DNA from: Chinchilla lanigera
Lineage: Eukaryota > Chordata > Mammalia > Rodentia > Chinchillidae
Direction: 5' to 3'
Assembly (NCBI RefSeq): GCF_000276665.1
Contig: NW_004955502.1
Span: 3,941,883-4,005,882 of the forward strand
Length of the DNA stretch: 64,000 nt
The notes beneath the pieces were generated by a model. The model did no database searches. It was given only the letters and a program-made list of their open reading frames with translations, and was not told the origin of the DNA. Position numbers and translations under genes: made by a program. Within the stretch, counting starts at the first letter, position 1; the number at the start of each line of letters is the position of its first letter. Of the stretch, positions 1 through 10,675 are shown piece after piece.

Positions 1-844
1 TCACTCAACACAATAAAGATGTTTCTAAGTCTTCAGAGAGTAAAGAGAAAAACCAAGTCCATTGTTCTCAAAGCACAGAACCAGTTGAAGAGTTTGTCCT
101 GACTGCTGTGTCATTCAAGAAACACCCGGGGACCTGGAGTGTAGTGAGAGACCCATCCCTGGACCTGACAGACATAAGGCATCTATTTAATTCCTTTAGG
201 CTGCCTTAGTTTCCACGCGCCGAGTTGCCTGGAGGGAGAAAGTAGAAAACAAACATTCCAGAATCCTTACTGCATACCACCTTGATACAGGTGCTGAGCA
301 GAAGACAGCATGAGGCAGAGCGGTCAAGGGGCAGCAGTAAAGATTCTCTCACAGGCACCCACAAGAGCTTCCAAGTGGGGTGGAGGCTTGCAAAGACTCA
401 GTCACCGCACAAGCAGTCCGGTACTTCTCTGCAGTGCCCTCCCCTTCCCCAGTGTGTCTGTCCTCTCTTCCCACGCCTTGTGGTCTCCTTTGTCATGTGC
501 CATATTTCTTTCCACACTTATAGCACTTCCCTTTCTTCCCCTCCCTGTGAAGCCCACCTATACCTGCTCTTTCTGCATTCTCATACCTTTAAGGCCCAGC
601 TTTGGATATGTAACAATCAGAGGTAACATGTTAAATGTGCACCAACCAACAAGAATGGGTGCCAGGTGTCACGCTGCAGTCAGCTTCCGAGGCCCCCTGC
701 GGACCAAGATTTAACCCTGTGCTTTCTGTTTCAGGAACAGGAGCAAAAATCCCAGAGGAGAACTGGACAGTGAAGGTGACACACTCAAGCAGAAGTAATA
801 CTGGCCTAATTGTAAACAACTAGTTTGCCCATCCTGACATGTAT
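1..844. other. Unique-looking sequence, no gene recognised
   Basis: I recognise no repeat family here. Two overlapping short plus-strand open frames cover roughly 280-710, but they have no recognisable domain. The pyrimidine-rich stretch around 440-560 explains their Ser/Pro/Leu-rich translations. I treat the stretch as noncoding. Confidence 0.5.
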
Positions 845-1337
845 TGTTTGCTATAACTCCTGCTGAAAATAAAAATCATGAAAAGCAAGATTAAAAATAA
901 AGACTAAATGGGAGAAAATCTTTGCCAGTAACTCCTCTGATGGAAGATTAATATCCAGAATACATAAAGAACTCAAAAACCTCAACAACAATAGAACAAG
1001 CAATCCAGTCAAAATGTGCAACTCATCTAAGCAAACACTTCTTCTCAGAAAAAGAAGTACAAGTGGCCAATAAATATTTGAAAAAAAGCTCAACATCTTT
1101 TGCCATTAAAGAAATACAAACCAAGACTACATTGAGATTCCATCTTAGCCCAGCCCGAATGGCTATTACCAAGGGGTGAAGAAAAAGGAAAGAAAATGCT
1201 GGCAAAGACTTAGAAAGAAACCCTTATATACTGTTGGTGTGGATATAAATTAGTATGGTCACTATGAAAAGCAGTATGGAATTTCCTCCAAAAGCTAAAA
1301 ATAGAACTAGCATATGATTCTGCAGCCCCATTCCTGG

Positions 1338-1340
<3 letters not shown>

Positions 1341-1386
<46 letters not shown>
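1341..1386. repeat. (CA)n microsatellite
   Basis: An uninterrupted CA dinucleotide run of about 46 bases inside the L1 fragment. Confidence 0.98.
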
Positions 1387-1389
<3 letters not shown>

Positions 1390-1702
1390 CCAGAGGAAAT
1401 GAAGTCAGCCCACAAAAGACTGACTTGCACACTGATGTCTACTGAAGCTCTATTCACAATAACCAAGATATAGAGCCTGCCTAGATGCCTATCAACAATT
1501 AATGAATAAAGAAAATGCAGTTTAAAATACACAGTAGAGTAATAATCGGCCATGAGGAATCAAATCATGTCATTTGCAGGAAAATAGATGAAACTGGAGG
1601 ACATCCCATTAAGCAAAATAAGCCAGACTCAGAAACACAAGTATTATATGTTTTCTCTCATCTGGGGAAAATAAAAAAAAAAAAAATTTAAGAAAAAACA
1701 TG

Positions 1703-1807
1703 AGGCCAGGGATTTAGCTCAGTGGCATAGCGCCTCCTGGCAAGTGTGAGGTGGTGAGTTCAATTCCCAGTACCAAAAATAAATAAATAAATAAAATTAA
1801 ATAAAAA
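1703..1807 (+). mobile_element. ID-type SINE inserted in the L1 3' UTR
   Basis: This tRNA-derived SINE shows an A-box region (TTTAGCTCAGTGGCATAG), a B-box region (GAGTTCAATTCCCAGTACC) and an A-rich (AAAT)n tail. Two bases are missing in the CGCCTCCTGG segment compared with other copies here. L1 3' UTR sequence continues after it, so it is younger than that L1. Confidence 0.88.
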
Positions 1808-1972
1808 CATGACCTGAAAATAGAAGAGCGACGATTAGAGTAGGGAAAAGGAGCCAGAAGACAGGGAAAGAAGACAAGGGGGTGGAGATGATCAAACTAT
1901 GATAAATGTGTATGTGAAAATATCACAGTAACCCCCATTAATTTGTAAAATTAATGTGCATTAAATAACAAG

Positions 1973-3011
1973 AATAAGCCTATATCTTACTAATCTTATC
2001 AATTAAATCACGTATCTGTGTGCATAGACATAGAAATACATTAGAGAGAGAAATAGCAACTGCTCCAACAACATCCCTTTTGCCCCTCACTCTAAACTTT
2101 AAAAAAATCTCTCTCAAATTCAAGCTAAGCTCTTGGCCCCGTCTATTTATTCCCTGTGACCTCCTGCTCTCTGGGGCACAAGATGGTCATTCTACACCAG
2201 CTGCCCTCCGCCCTTTGCTCAGTCCACAGAAGTCGCTTTCCAGCCTCTCCACCTCCCTACCGCCCTGCCAGGACCACAGTGGCCCTGGAGCAGATGAGGG
2301 GAGATGGGATGAGCGGGTCAAAGACCACGGCTACTCAGATCTTTTTCATCATCACAAGTCTTCATTTATACCTAGGATCTTCACCGTTGTATTGGAATAA
2401 AAATGAGAACACTGTAAGTGAAAAATGTAAAGTTGAAGTATCTGGCTCTTGGCAGAGAGTAAACAAAAATGATTGGTGAGAAAATGTCCCTAGAAACAAA
2501 GAGCCTGAAACTCAGTGTTTAAGAGTCCGATCCAGGACCGTGTTCTAGGGCTCGTGGGCTCATCTAAGAGTCGCCGCTCTCCATGTACAACTCAAGCTCG
2601 TACTGTGTCCTGTACCTGTCCCTTCTTCCCCTAAACTGTAATTTCACAAAAACAGTCTTCTATACACAGAAAAACATCTAAATCCTGAATTGTTTGAATT
2701 ATCTTGTTCCGTTCTAACTTAATTGGTCACATTGTGTGGGTGAGTATGAGTAGGTAAGACTAAAGAGAAAGAAAAGCAACTAGCTAATCATGTTCAAGTG
2801 TAAACACAGCAAAAATATCTTTTCTTTTACATAAAAAGACAGCTTTGAATTACTCAGGACAGTAAATCAGCTGAAAATAAACAGACTGAATGAGTTTCTT
2901 ATGTTAACACACACGATTCCTCTGAAACAGTGCTCCAGAAATCATAAAAATAAGTGTCTTCCAAATAACATGGACGAGTATAATATATTTTACCTAGGAA
3001 ATGATCAGAGA
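1973..3011. other. Unique-looking AT-rich sequence
   Basis: No repeat family or gene recognised. Overlapping plus-strand frames at about 2020-2480 have no domain or splice context that I can support. Confidence 0.45.
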
Positions 3012-3104
3012 TTGCTGGGGATATAGCTCAGTGGCACAGCGCCTGCCTGGCAAGTACAAGGTCCTAAGTTTGATTCCTGGTACCAAAACAAACATACAAT
3101 AAAA
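3012..3104 (+). mobile_element. ID-type SINE
   Basis: GCTGGGGATATAGCTCAG starts the element and GATTCCTGGTACC closes its B-box region; a short A-rich tail follows. The flanks repeat AAATGATCA (about 3000 and about 3107), which reads as a TSD. Confidence 0.9.
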
Positions 3105-3197
3105 GAAAATGATCAAGGAGTTTTAACAGAGAGAAATCTGCAAAGCCTTATCAAAACAATGTCATCCAACCCAGAATAAACTATCTAATGTTATTTT

Positions 3198-3358
3198 ACT
3201 TATTTATATTAACTTCCTTAGATTTCATGACCCTAACTCCTGAGTTGTTAACTTTTTCCATATCACATTATTTTCTTGTTGAAAGATATATGTAAATATT
3301 CATATTTCTGAAAGAAGGTGCTAGTTGAATTGCTCACATTAGGAGATATCAGGAGTTA
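3198..3358 (+). repeat. Copy A of a local ~160-bp direct duplication
   Basis: Runs from TATTTATATTAACTTCC to the AGGAGATATCAGGAGTT region. The same sequence recurs at 4131-4288 with about a dozen mismatches and essentially no indels. I do not recognise the family. Confidence 0.85.
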
Positions 3359-4130
3359 AAAGCAAGATAAGAAAAGGAAGGACAGTTGAAAACTCACTGT
3401 GCTTCTATGGCTTTGAAAAAACTCATACTTCATGAATCAAAATCATGGAAAACTATCATGATGTCTAAATATTTAAAAGGAAATATTATGCTTCACAAAG
3501 GTCATTCTGGCACAGACACTGGACTGTTCCACATCTCGCCTTAAGAATCCAAGACATCAGAACCCTGACGTCATCCTTTTAAGTTTATAAAGCCCCGCAA
3601 TTGTGATTAACTTGTTTTTATGAACCAGAGACCCGATGCTTAAGTACCTACATTTTATGATTTCATCCTTTCAAATTAGCACCAAGAATTTCTTTCCTAT
3701 GACCCAAAAGAAACTATATTGACATGCTAAATAAAACATATTTAAAGTACAGTAATTTGTGTTTAACTGCTAAAAGTATTACAGGGCTGGGAAGAAAATA
3801 ATACCAGCAGGTAAAGGTCCAAACATAGCCTTGATATTAACAAAAAATGAGAAAAAGTTTGCACATTAAACCTCTATGTCTGTGGGGAAATTTCCTTTTT
3901 AAAAGCCAAAATTAATGCCTGAAGGTTTTTTGAGTGTTTGCAGACCAACATTTAGAACAGGGGTCCTAGGTCCTCCTAAGAACAAAATGGTGGTACTTTT
4001 ACCCCACCTCACGGCCAGCCGGTTCCCACCCTCTGATGCTCACAGACTTGCAGTTCGTTAGCAGAGAATATACCTGCTTACCTATCAGTACACTACTTCC
4101 ACCCTGGATGGCTCTCCCCATTCTATTCTA
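3359..4130. other. Unique-looking spacer between the duplicated copies
   Basis: AT-rich sequence with no recognised gene or repeat apart from the CRE/TATA pair. Confidence 0.45.
3566..3592 (+). promoter_or_regulatory. Palindromic CRE followed by TATA-like box
   Basis: A perfect cAMP-response element TGACGTCA (3566-3573) is followed 10 bases later by TTTATAAAG (3584-3592). The pairing looks promoter-like, but no exon could be assigned downstream, and such words can arise by chance in AT-rich DNA. Confidence 0.25.
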
Positions 4131-4288
4131 TTATTTATATTAACTTCCTTAGATTTCATGACCCTGACTCCTGAGTTGTAAACTTTTTCCATATCACATT
4201 ATTTTCTTATTCAAAGATGTATGTAAATATTCACATTTCTGAAAGAAGGTGCTATTTGAATTGTTCACATTAGGAGTTATCAGGAATT
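4131..4288 (+). repeat. Copy B of the local ~160-bp direct duplication
   Basis: Aligns collinearly with 3198-3358 at roughly 92% identity by eye. It lies about 930 bases downstream in the same orientation. Confidence 0.85.
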
Positions 4289-4329
4289 GACAAGTGCATA
4301 TGCAGCAGTCTACTTAGTTTTTCCACTTC

Positions 4330-5260
4330 TGTGTTGAAAAGACATCCCTAACTCAACACGGTCAAAGCTCAGTCTTTGCCTTACCCTTGGACTGCTCCCC
4401 CTGCAGCTTTCTCCGCCTCAAGAAAGCTGAGTCCATTCTTCCAGCTACCAGGCAGAAGCTCTAACTGTTCCCTTTCTCTCACATTCACTTCCAATTCACC
4501 CAGAAATCTTACAGCTGTTCCTAGAAAACGCACACAGCCCTGACCCCTTCCTGCCACCTCCACTGCTGCCACCCAGGCCTGCCGCTGTCACCTTCCACCC
4601 CAGTACTGCAGCAGCCTCCCGCGGACTGCCCGGCTTGTGTCTGCCCTCGTGGTCCCACGGTGTCCTCCTAACGTGGATGCGATCCTGTCTTCGCAAACCT
4701 AAGTCAGATTATGTTCCATCTCCACCCCAACACTTGCTGATAAATGACAAAAATCTTTTGACGGCCTACAAGACTGCTTGACCTGCCTAGCTTCCCTTCT
4801 ACAGCTCCCCTCATCTATGCTGACTCTGCTCTCTCTCTTACAGCATGCAGCATGGCCCTGGCTTAGGCTCCCCAAGCTGTGCCTCTGTATGGATCCCTCC
4901 TCACCAAACATTATTCCTTGCCTCTCACAAATCTTTGCTTAAATGTCACCCTCTCTGTAAGGCGTATTATGATCACCCCATTTAAAATTACATTCCTTAT
5001 TTCCCTACCCATCCTCCATTCTCCTGATTCCTCTTACCTTGCTTCACCTTTTTTTCATAGCATTTATCAGTTTAAAGCTTGTGACACAATTTACTTATTT
5101 ATGCTAATAATCTACAGTTGCCCTCACTCCTCTCATGTAAGTTCCACAGATGAGTAACATTGTCTGTTTACTGATAAATCCTAAGTGTCTATGCGATGCC
5201 TGGCACACGGTAGGTACTCAATAAATATTTGTGAAATTAATGAATGAATGAGTGAATGCA
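4330..5260 (+). mobile_element. L2 LINE relic, 3' portion
   Basis: Several segments follow the L2 3' region in order: the AAATGTCACC motif (about 4941), TTTAAAATTACATTCC (about 4981), CATAGCATTTATCA, GTAAGTTCCACAGATGAG, and the typical end GCCTGGCACACGGTAGGTAC, followed by a CAATAAATATTTGTGAA-type tail and (GAAT)n. It is a sense-strand, very old mammal-wide insertion. Open frames in it are not genes. The first ~300 bases are the least certain part. Confidence 0.75.
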
Positions 5261-5470
5261 GTCATTTATCAAATAGTGAGGGTTCACCAACAGACTCCAT
5301 TTATGCATCCACTCTTCAATGATTTTATCAGCTATCCAGCACCAATTCTGTACTCAGTATGTATCTATATGCCACCTTCCTGTCAGATTCTGAAAACTAG
5401 AACTTGGGGTAATATTTGAGGTAGCAACCCACAGAGATAAAGCTATTAAAGGACCTACTTTAAGGGATCA

Positions 5471-5690
5471 CGTAGGTCAGCACTGTCCAAGTTTTCTGTG
5501 ATGACAGAAATGGTCTCTCTCTGTGGTGTCTTTTTACAGTAGCCACTGGGCACGCGGAGCTCAGAGCACCTGGATGTAGCTAGTATGACTAAAGAGCTGA
5601 ATTTTTATTTTATGTTTGTTAATTTCAATTTAAGTAGCCATGTGTGGCTGGTGATTTCTGGACTGAGCATCACAATTCTACTGCTGCCTT
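5471..5690 (+). mobile_element. hAT-type DNA transposon MITE
   Basis: CACTGTCCAAGTTTTCTGTG near the left end, TAGCCACTGGGCAC in the middle, and AGCCATGTGTGGCTGGTG near the right match an ancient mammal-wide MITE of the hAT-Charlie type with AT-rich internal sequence. I am not sure of the exact subfamily name. Confidence 0.65.
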
Positions 5691-6004
5691 TTCCTCTACT
5701 CAGAACTTTCCCTGAGGCACTCAAAGCAAGTTCTTCTCTACACAGTATCACTTTTTTCTCAGAAAAGAGGATAAGCATCAGTGACTGCCTCCTGTGAAAT
5801 ATGATTTCTTTAGTTCACGAAAGGGTCTTCTTTCAGAATTGTTATTTTTGTCAGATAAAGTAAAGCTTTCATGTGACATTAATTTATAAGATATGAAACT
5901 TTCAGCATTTATCTTCTAAATTTAACATCACATTTTATACCACTACATACTATGCATACTATGACTTCTGCATACTATGACTTCTTCTTTTGCTTTCTTC
6001 ACTT
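5691..6004. other. AT-rich sequence with a small tandem duplication
   Basis: No gene seen. The word GCATACTATGACTTCT occurs twice in a row at about 5952-5985. Confidence 0.5.
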
Positions 6005-6165
6005 TATTTTTCAACTTTTTGAAGTATAATTGATGTACAATGACAAATATATATACAAAATATATGCAACAAAAATATATACAGTGAATAATTTGATGAG
6101 TTCTCTGGAGTCACTATCACACATAATATAATTTAAAGTTCAGATGATTAGAGCCATCGCTGGTG
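6005..6165 (-). mobile_element. Probable ancient L1M 3' UTR piece, antisense
   Basis: TTTTTGAAGTATAATTGATG and the following words resemble the antisense start of many mammalian L1M 3' UTRs (TTGAAGTATAGTTGATGTAC type). The match is short and diverged. Confidence 0.45.
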
Positions 6166-6178
6166 CATAGAACATCAA

Positions 6179-6275
6179 TGTGCAAATTAGAACATGAGGT
6201 CCCTCCTGCCTGGCACTTGTGCAAATTAGAACACTGTGCACTGTGCACTGTGCAAATTAGAACATGAGGTTCCTC
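6179..6275 (+). repeat. Imperfect tandem repeat around GTGCAAATTAGAACA
   Basis: Three copies of GTGCAAATTAGAACA begin near 6180, 6220 and 6250. The first and third share the following ATGAGGT. The third is preceded by a short (CACTGTG)n run. Confidence 0.9.
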
Positions 6276-6906
6276 TGCCAGGACACACAGCTTGGTGAAG
6301 AAATGAGCGTGGTTTCAGCTGTCACCTACCCTCTCAGCACTGCCTTCAGATGGTGGACGCCATACATATACAATCATAGATGGCAGTCCTGCAAACTGGT
6401 CGCTTTCCTACCTTCCTCCCCAAGTACTGAAAGTTACACTCTAGTTTCCACTTCAAGATGATAGAATGGAAATAGACTGTAGCCTCCTCTTTTCACTGCA
6501 AACCATTACAACTTTAAAAAGAATTTTTTCTAATCCATAAGACTGGAAAAGTGTATCAAGCTTGAAAGGTCATATTCTTTCAGAGGACAATGGAAGACAG
6601 AAAGCAGATGGTATTACAATGAAGATTTAAAGCCACAGCTCGGAGCAATAGGAAAGTGCTGCCAAAATGTTGGGAACAGAGACTAGGGAGAGGAGGGAAA
6701 CTGGAGCAGCAGACAGTGTCATTGTTAAGGGACAGGAGCAGGAACAAACAGCAAATTCAGTTGTGTCTCCTCTCCACCCGCGTAGCCCACATCTGAGTCA
6801 AAGAGCAACGACAGAAGCTGTCTTCCAGCCAGGAGCCCTAGGTGTGGAAGCTTGGGTTAGAGAAACAAGAAGGTGACAACTCCTCCTCCAACAGAAGCAG
6901 CACACG

Positions 6907-6909
<3 letters not shown>
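6276..6909. other. Unique-looking sequence, no gene recognised
   Basis: No repeat family recognised. Short frames at 6264-6461 and 6667-6876 lack any motif I can support. Confidence 0.45.

Positions 6910-6951
<42 letters not shown>
6910..6951. repeat. (TG)n microsatellite
   Basis: A pure TG run of about 42 bases. It generates artefactual Cys-Val or His-Thr repeat frames on both strands. Confidence 0.98.
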
Positions 6952-6952
<1 letters not shown>

Positions 6953-7241
6953 TCCTTCTCCCCAGTGCATTCCCTTCTCTCCCTTGAAAACAGGCTGGAA
7001 TGCAGGTTGCAGTCACAACTCCTGCCCCACTCTACATAGTCTCTGGGAGCACAAGAACAAACAGCCCAGGGGGTGAACACTCACTTAGCTTTGAAGGGCT
7101 GTCTATGCCACCCAAAAAGAGTAGAAATAGTTGTTTGTCTTTAAAAGTAAAGCACTCACACCTCAGAGTCAAAACTAATAAACAAGTCAGAAAAGGATTT
7201 TAGAATTATATAGGATCAATTATAAAAGACATACAGAGTAT

Positions 7242-7307
7242 GATCAAAATATATAGTGAATGTTTATTTTTTTAAACAAAATTATTAAGAATAAAAGACC
7301 TATTGCC
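7242..7307. mobile_element. Mariner-derived terminal arm fragment
   Basis: TATGATCAAAATATATAGTG through AAAAGACCTATTGCCATC aligns with the left arm of the palindromic mariner derivative at 51083-51150. The homology stops near 7307, so only the outer arm remains. Confidence 0.6.
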
Positions 7308-7899
7308 ATCCATGGTGAGCCTCAGGAACCTCAGTGAGCCTCAGAGGAGGGGAGAAACCCCACCCACCACCTCTCTGCCATCCAAGGAGCCTCAGTCTGC
7401 AGGAACCCAGGCGCCCGGCCCATACTCCTCCACTGCAGGGTGGGCAGCCAGGGTGGAAGTGCCCAGAACAAGGTAACCAGCTCATCTAGAGGAACCCAGG
7501 GTAAACCCACTCCAACAAGGGGAACTACTTTGCTTACAAACTGCTAATTTATGATAGGTTCTGTTATGTAACTGTAGACTTTGCTTCAATGGTCTAAAGT
7601 ACAAAATCAATAGTTACCACAGTTTGTCTGTTTCAAAATTGTGCTTATTGCTAATTGTACTACTGTAGCTAGGATGTCATATCTGTTTTAATCAGTTGTT
7701 CTCCCTTGTGTAACAATATTGGGAAGCTCTGGGGTAATAACCTCACCACAGCCCCACACCAAAAGACGGGACTGAGCCAAACAGAAAGCAACATCCCACC
7801 ATCAATTAATTGGGAAGGTAGGATCTTGGGATGGACAAAAACCAAGAATCTCCTGCACACAGAAAATATTCCTGAGAGACCTTGATATTAGTGATATAG
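7308..7899. other. Unassigned sequence upstream of the L1
   Basis: No gene recognised. The part after about 7700 could belong to the 5' region of the following L1, but I cannot place the boundary. Confidence 0.4.
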
Positions 7900-7979
7900 G
7901 TACCTACTACCAAAACTCACAATCATCACAGAAAACACAATTTTTAAAAAAATTTTCAATAGAAAATGTCAAAATGAAA

Positions 7980-8640
7980 GAGTAAAATGCAATCTCAGAC
8001 TTCCAGCCCACCCAGAACAAGTCCAGGAGACATCAACATAGAAGAACTTGGAAGTCACATACCTGAAATTCCTGAAATGATCACAAATGAAGTAAAGAAA
8101 CAACTCTATCAGGCTGTAGAAGAAATCAGATCAGAAATACTCTCTTGGGTAAAGAAAAGATAGGACAACCATAATGAAAGAATTGCTCAGCATATCTAAA
8201 GAAGATACAGACAAAAAAATTAGAAGAGCATAGAAAATCATGGAAACCTGAATGAAAATATAGAAAAGTATTAGACTGCATGAAACAGATTCAAAGAGAT
8301 ATCCAGGCAATTAAAAACTCCACTGAAAGCTGGCAAAATTGCTTGAACAAAACTGAAGATAGACTTTCAGACCTTGAAGACAGGATTACAGCTAGCTATC
8401 ACAAAATACTAAAAGCTGTTTGAGAAAAGAAACAGATCACCTATAAAAGAAAACTCATCAGAATCATGGGAGATTTCTCAACACATACCATCAAATTAAG
8501 AAGAGTTTGCAGAAAGTATTTCATGTCCTGAAAGAAAACAAATTCCAACTCAGATTGATGTAGTCTGAGATGAGTTTTCAAAATTAATGGAGAAATAAGA
8601 TCCTTCCAAGACAAAGAACAACTGAAGAAACTCATGACCA
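7980..8640 (+). pseudogene. L1 ORF1 remnant
   Basis: The translated pieces resemble the L1 ORF1 RNA-binding protein: an N-terminal stretch, then a coiled coil near 8330-8400 (DRLSDLEDRI type), then RNA-recognition-like and C-terminal segments ending near LMTTKPTLQRVLE (about 8630-8660). Stop codons at about 8160, 8235 and 8420 break the frame. Confidence 0.7.
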
Positions 8641-8880
8641 CCAAACCAACACTACAAAGAGTACTAGAAGGTATTCTGGAAAGAGATGAAAATGACCACA
8701 ATTCCAAGAACAACAGAAAGGACCCACAAAGCAAGGCAGGCAATAAAACAGAGGGGAAAAGTAGGGAACCAACAGCAACAAAATACCATAACAAAGATAA
8801 GCCAATACATATCAGTTACAAGGATTAGTGCAAATGGCCTCAATTAGCCAATCAAAAGAAATACACTAGCAGAGTGGATC

Positions 8881-9019
8881 AAGAAACAAAATCCTTGGGG
8901 GCTGGGGATTTAGCTCAGCGGCAAAGCGCTTGCCTGGCAAGTGCAAGGTCGTGAGTTTGGTGAGTTTGGTTCCCGGTACCAGAGAAAAACCAAAAAAAAA
9001 AAAAAAAGAAACAAAATCC
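8881..9019 (+). mobile_element. ID-type SINE with 13-14 bp TSD, inside L1 ORF2
   Basis: AAGAAACAAAATCC at 8881-8894 recurs as AGAAACAAAATCC at 9007-9019. Between them sits a young-looking ID copy (body about 8897-9006) with TTTAGCTCAGCGGCAAAG, GTTCCCGGTACC and a long A tail. The decamer GTGAGTTTGG is duplicated in tandem just before the B box (about 8951-8970). Confidence 0.95.
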
Positions 9020-10530
9020 AACAATATGATATATACAAGAAACACATTTAACTCAAAGGGAAATTCATAAACTGAAAGTCAAAGGATGGAAAACAATACT
9101 CCATGTGACAGGAACCCAGAAAAATTGGGGGTAGGTATTCTGTTTGCAGACAATATGAACTTCAAACCAAGAATAATCAAAAGAGATAAAGAAGGTCATT
9201 ACATACTTGCTAGGGGAAACTGTAAGAGGAAGAGATAACAATCATAAACATGTATGCACCGAATATGGGAGGACTCAACTACATAAGACAAATATTAATA
9301 GACATGAAAAATCAAATAAGCAATAACACAATCATAACAGGGGACCTTAACACCCCATTGTCACAAAGAGATAGATCAACTAGACAAAAAATCAGCAAAG
9401 AAATAACAGAACTGAACCAAACTTGTGAACAAATGGACTTACTAGACATTTACAGAGTGTTCCACCCAACAATATCAGCATACACATTCTTTTCAGCTGC
9501 ACACAGATGTTCTCTAAAATAGACTATATATTTTTAGCCTATAGAACATGCTTCAGTAAATGCAAAGGAAATAAAATTATCCTATGCATATTATCAAACC
9601 ATACTGCAATGAAATTGGAAATTACTGACAAAAAAAATCGCAAAAACTCCATAAATACATGGAAATTAAATAACAGCCTCCTGAACAACCAATGGGAAAC
9701 AGATGAAATTAAAGAAAAATTTAACAATATTTACAAGCAAACAAAAATGCAGATACAACTCAACAAAACCTGTGGGACACAATGAAAGTAATCTTCAAAG
9801 GGAAATTTATAGTATTAAATTCTCACATCAGGAAAACAGAATGAGCACAAATAAACAACCTAATGCTGCACCTCAAGCTTCTAGAAAAAGAAGAACAAGA
9901 CACTTCCAAAGACTAAAAAAAGGGAAGAAGTTACAAAGATCAGAGCAGAAATTAACACAATGGAGACTAACAAAACAGTACAAAGAATTAATGAATCAGA
10001 GAGTTGGCTCTTTGAAAAGATAAATAAAATTGATAAAGCCCTAGCCAACCTCTTCAAGAAAAGGAAAGAACAAACTCAAATTCATGCAATAAGGAACGCA
10101 AAGGGTGAAATCACTACAGATCCTGTAGAAACTCAGAACATCATCAATACCTACTTCAAAAATCTTACTCTCATAGGATGGAAAACACAGAAGAAATGGA
10201 CAGATTCCTCAATACATATGAGTTACCAAAGCTGAATCAAGAAGATATAAAAATCCTGAATAACCCAATATCAGTCAATGAAATTGAAAACATAATAAAA
10301 AAACTTATCAACAAAGAAAAGCCCAGGTCCTAATGGATTCACCACTGAATTCTACAAGAAATTTAGAGAAGATTTCATGCCAATACTTCTCAAACTCTTC
10401 AATGAAATTGAAAGGGAGCAATTCTCCCTAACTCATTAATGGAGGCAAGTATTACCCTGATACCAAAACCAGAGAAAGACCCAACCAAAAAAGAGAACTA
10501 CAGGCCAATTTCCCTAATGAACATAGATGC

Positions 10531-10636
10531 AAAATTCCTCAGTAAGGCTGGGGATATAGCTCAGTGGCACAAGCACCTGCCTGGCATGAGCAAGGTCCTG
10601 AGTTCAATTCCCCATACCAAAAAAATTCCTCAATAA
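10531..10636 (+). mobile_element. ID-type SINE with TSD, inside L1 reverse transcriptase
   Basis: AAAATTCCTCAGTAAG (10531-10546) and AAAATTCCTCAATAAG (10622-10636) flank an ID copy with ATATAGCTCAGTGGCACA and GAGTTCAATTCCCCATACC. It interrupts the reverse-transcriptase frame directly after the conserved NIDAKFL segment. Confidence 0.93.
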
Positions 10637-10644
10637 GATACTAG

Positions 10645-10675
10645 CCCCGGTACAGGGGGAAAAAAAAAAAAAAAA
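10645..10675 (+). mobile_element. Extremely 5'-truncated ID stub
   Basis: Only CCCCGGTACAGGGGG plus an A16 run remains. It is flanked by TAAGATACTAG at about 10634-10644 and 10681-10691, so it looks like an insertion of its own of just the last bases of an ID plus tail, next to the complete copy. Confidence 0.75.

Larger units (their letters stand above)
845..1972 (+). mobile_element. L1 3' fragment (ORF2 end plus 3' UTR), decayed
   Basis: The sense strand follows the end of L1 ORF2: a stretch on atomic TSD-like A-rich text followed by words such as AATGGCTATTACCAAG (about 1158), ACTGTTGGTGTGGATATAAA (about 1231) and AGCAAAATAAGCCAGACTCA (about 1612). An L1-type 3' UTR ending near ACTAATCTTATC follows. 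It is truncated at its 5' end and full of stops. A (CA)n run has expanded inside it, and an ID SINE splits the 3' UTR at about 1703. The short minus-strand frames across it are antisense shadows. Confidence 0.8.

Noticed and set aside
1224..1553. 109-codon minus-strand open frame
   Set aside because: It is antisense to a decayed L1 and runs through the CA repeat as Val-Cys repeats.
3012..3104. tRNA gene
   Set aside because: A and B boxes are present, but the element has an A tail, TSDs and many relatives, so it is an ID SINE.
6179..6275. CRISPR-like array
   Set aside because: Only three copies with unequal spacers in mammalian DNA; slippage or duplication explains it.
6798..7080. Frames with His-Thr or Cys-Val repeats on both strands
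   Set aside because: They are made by the TG microsatellite at 6910-6951.
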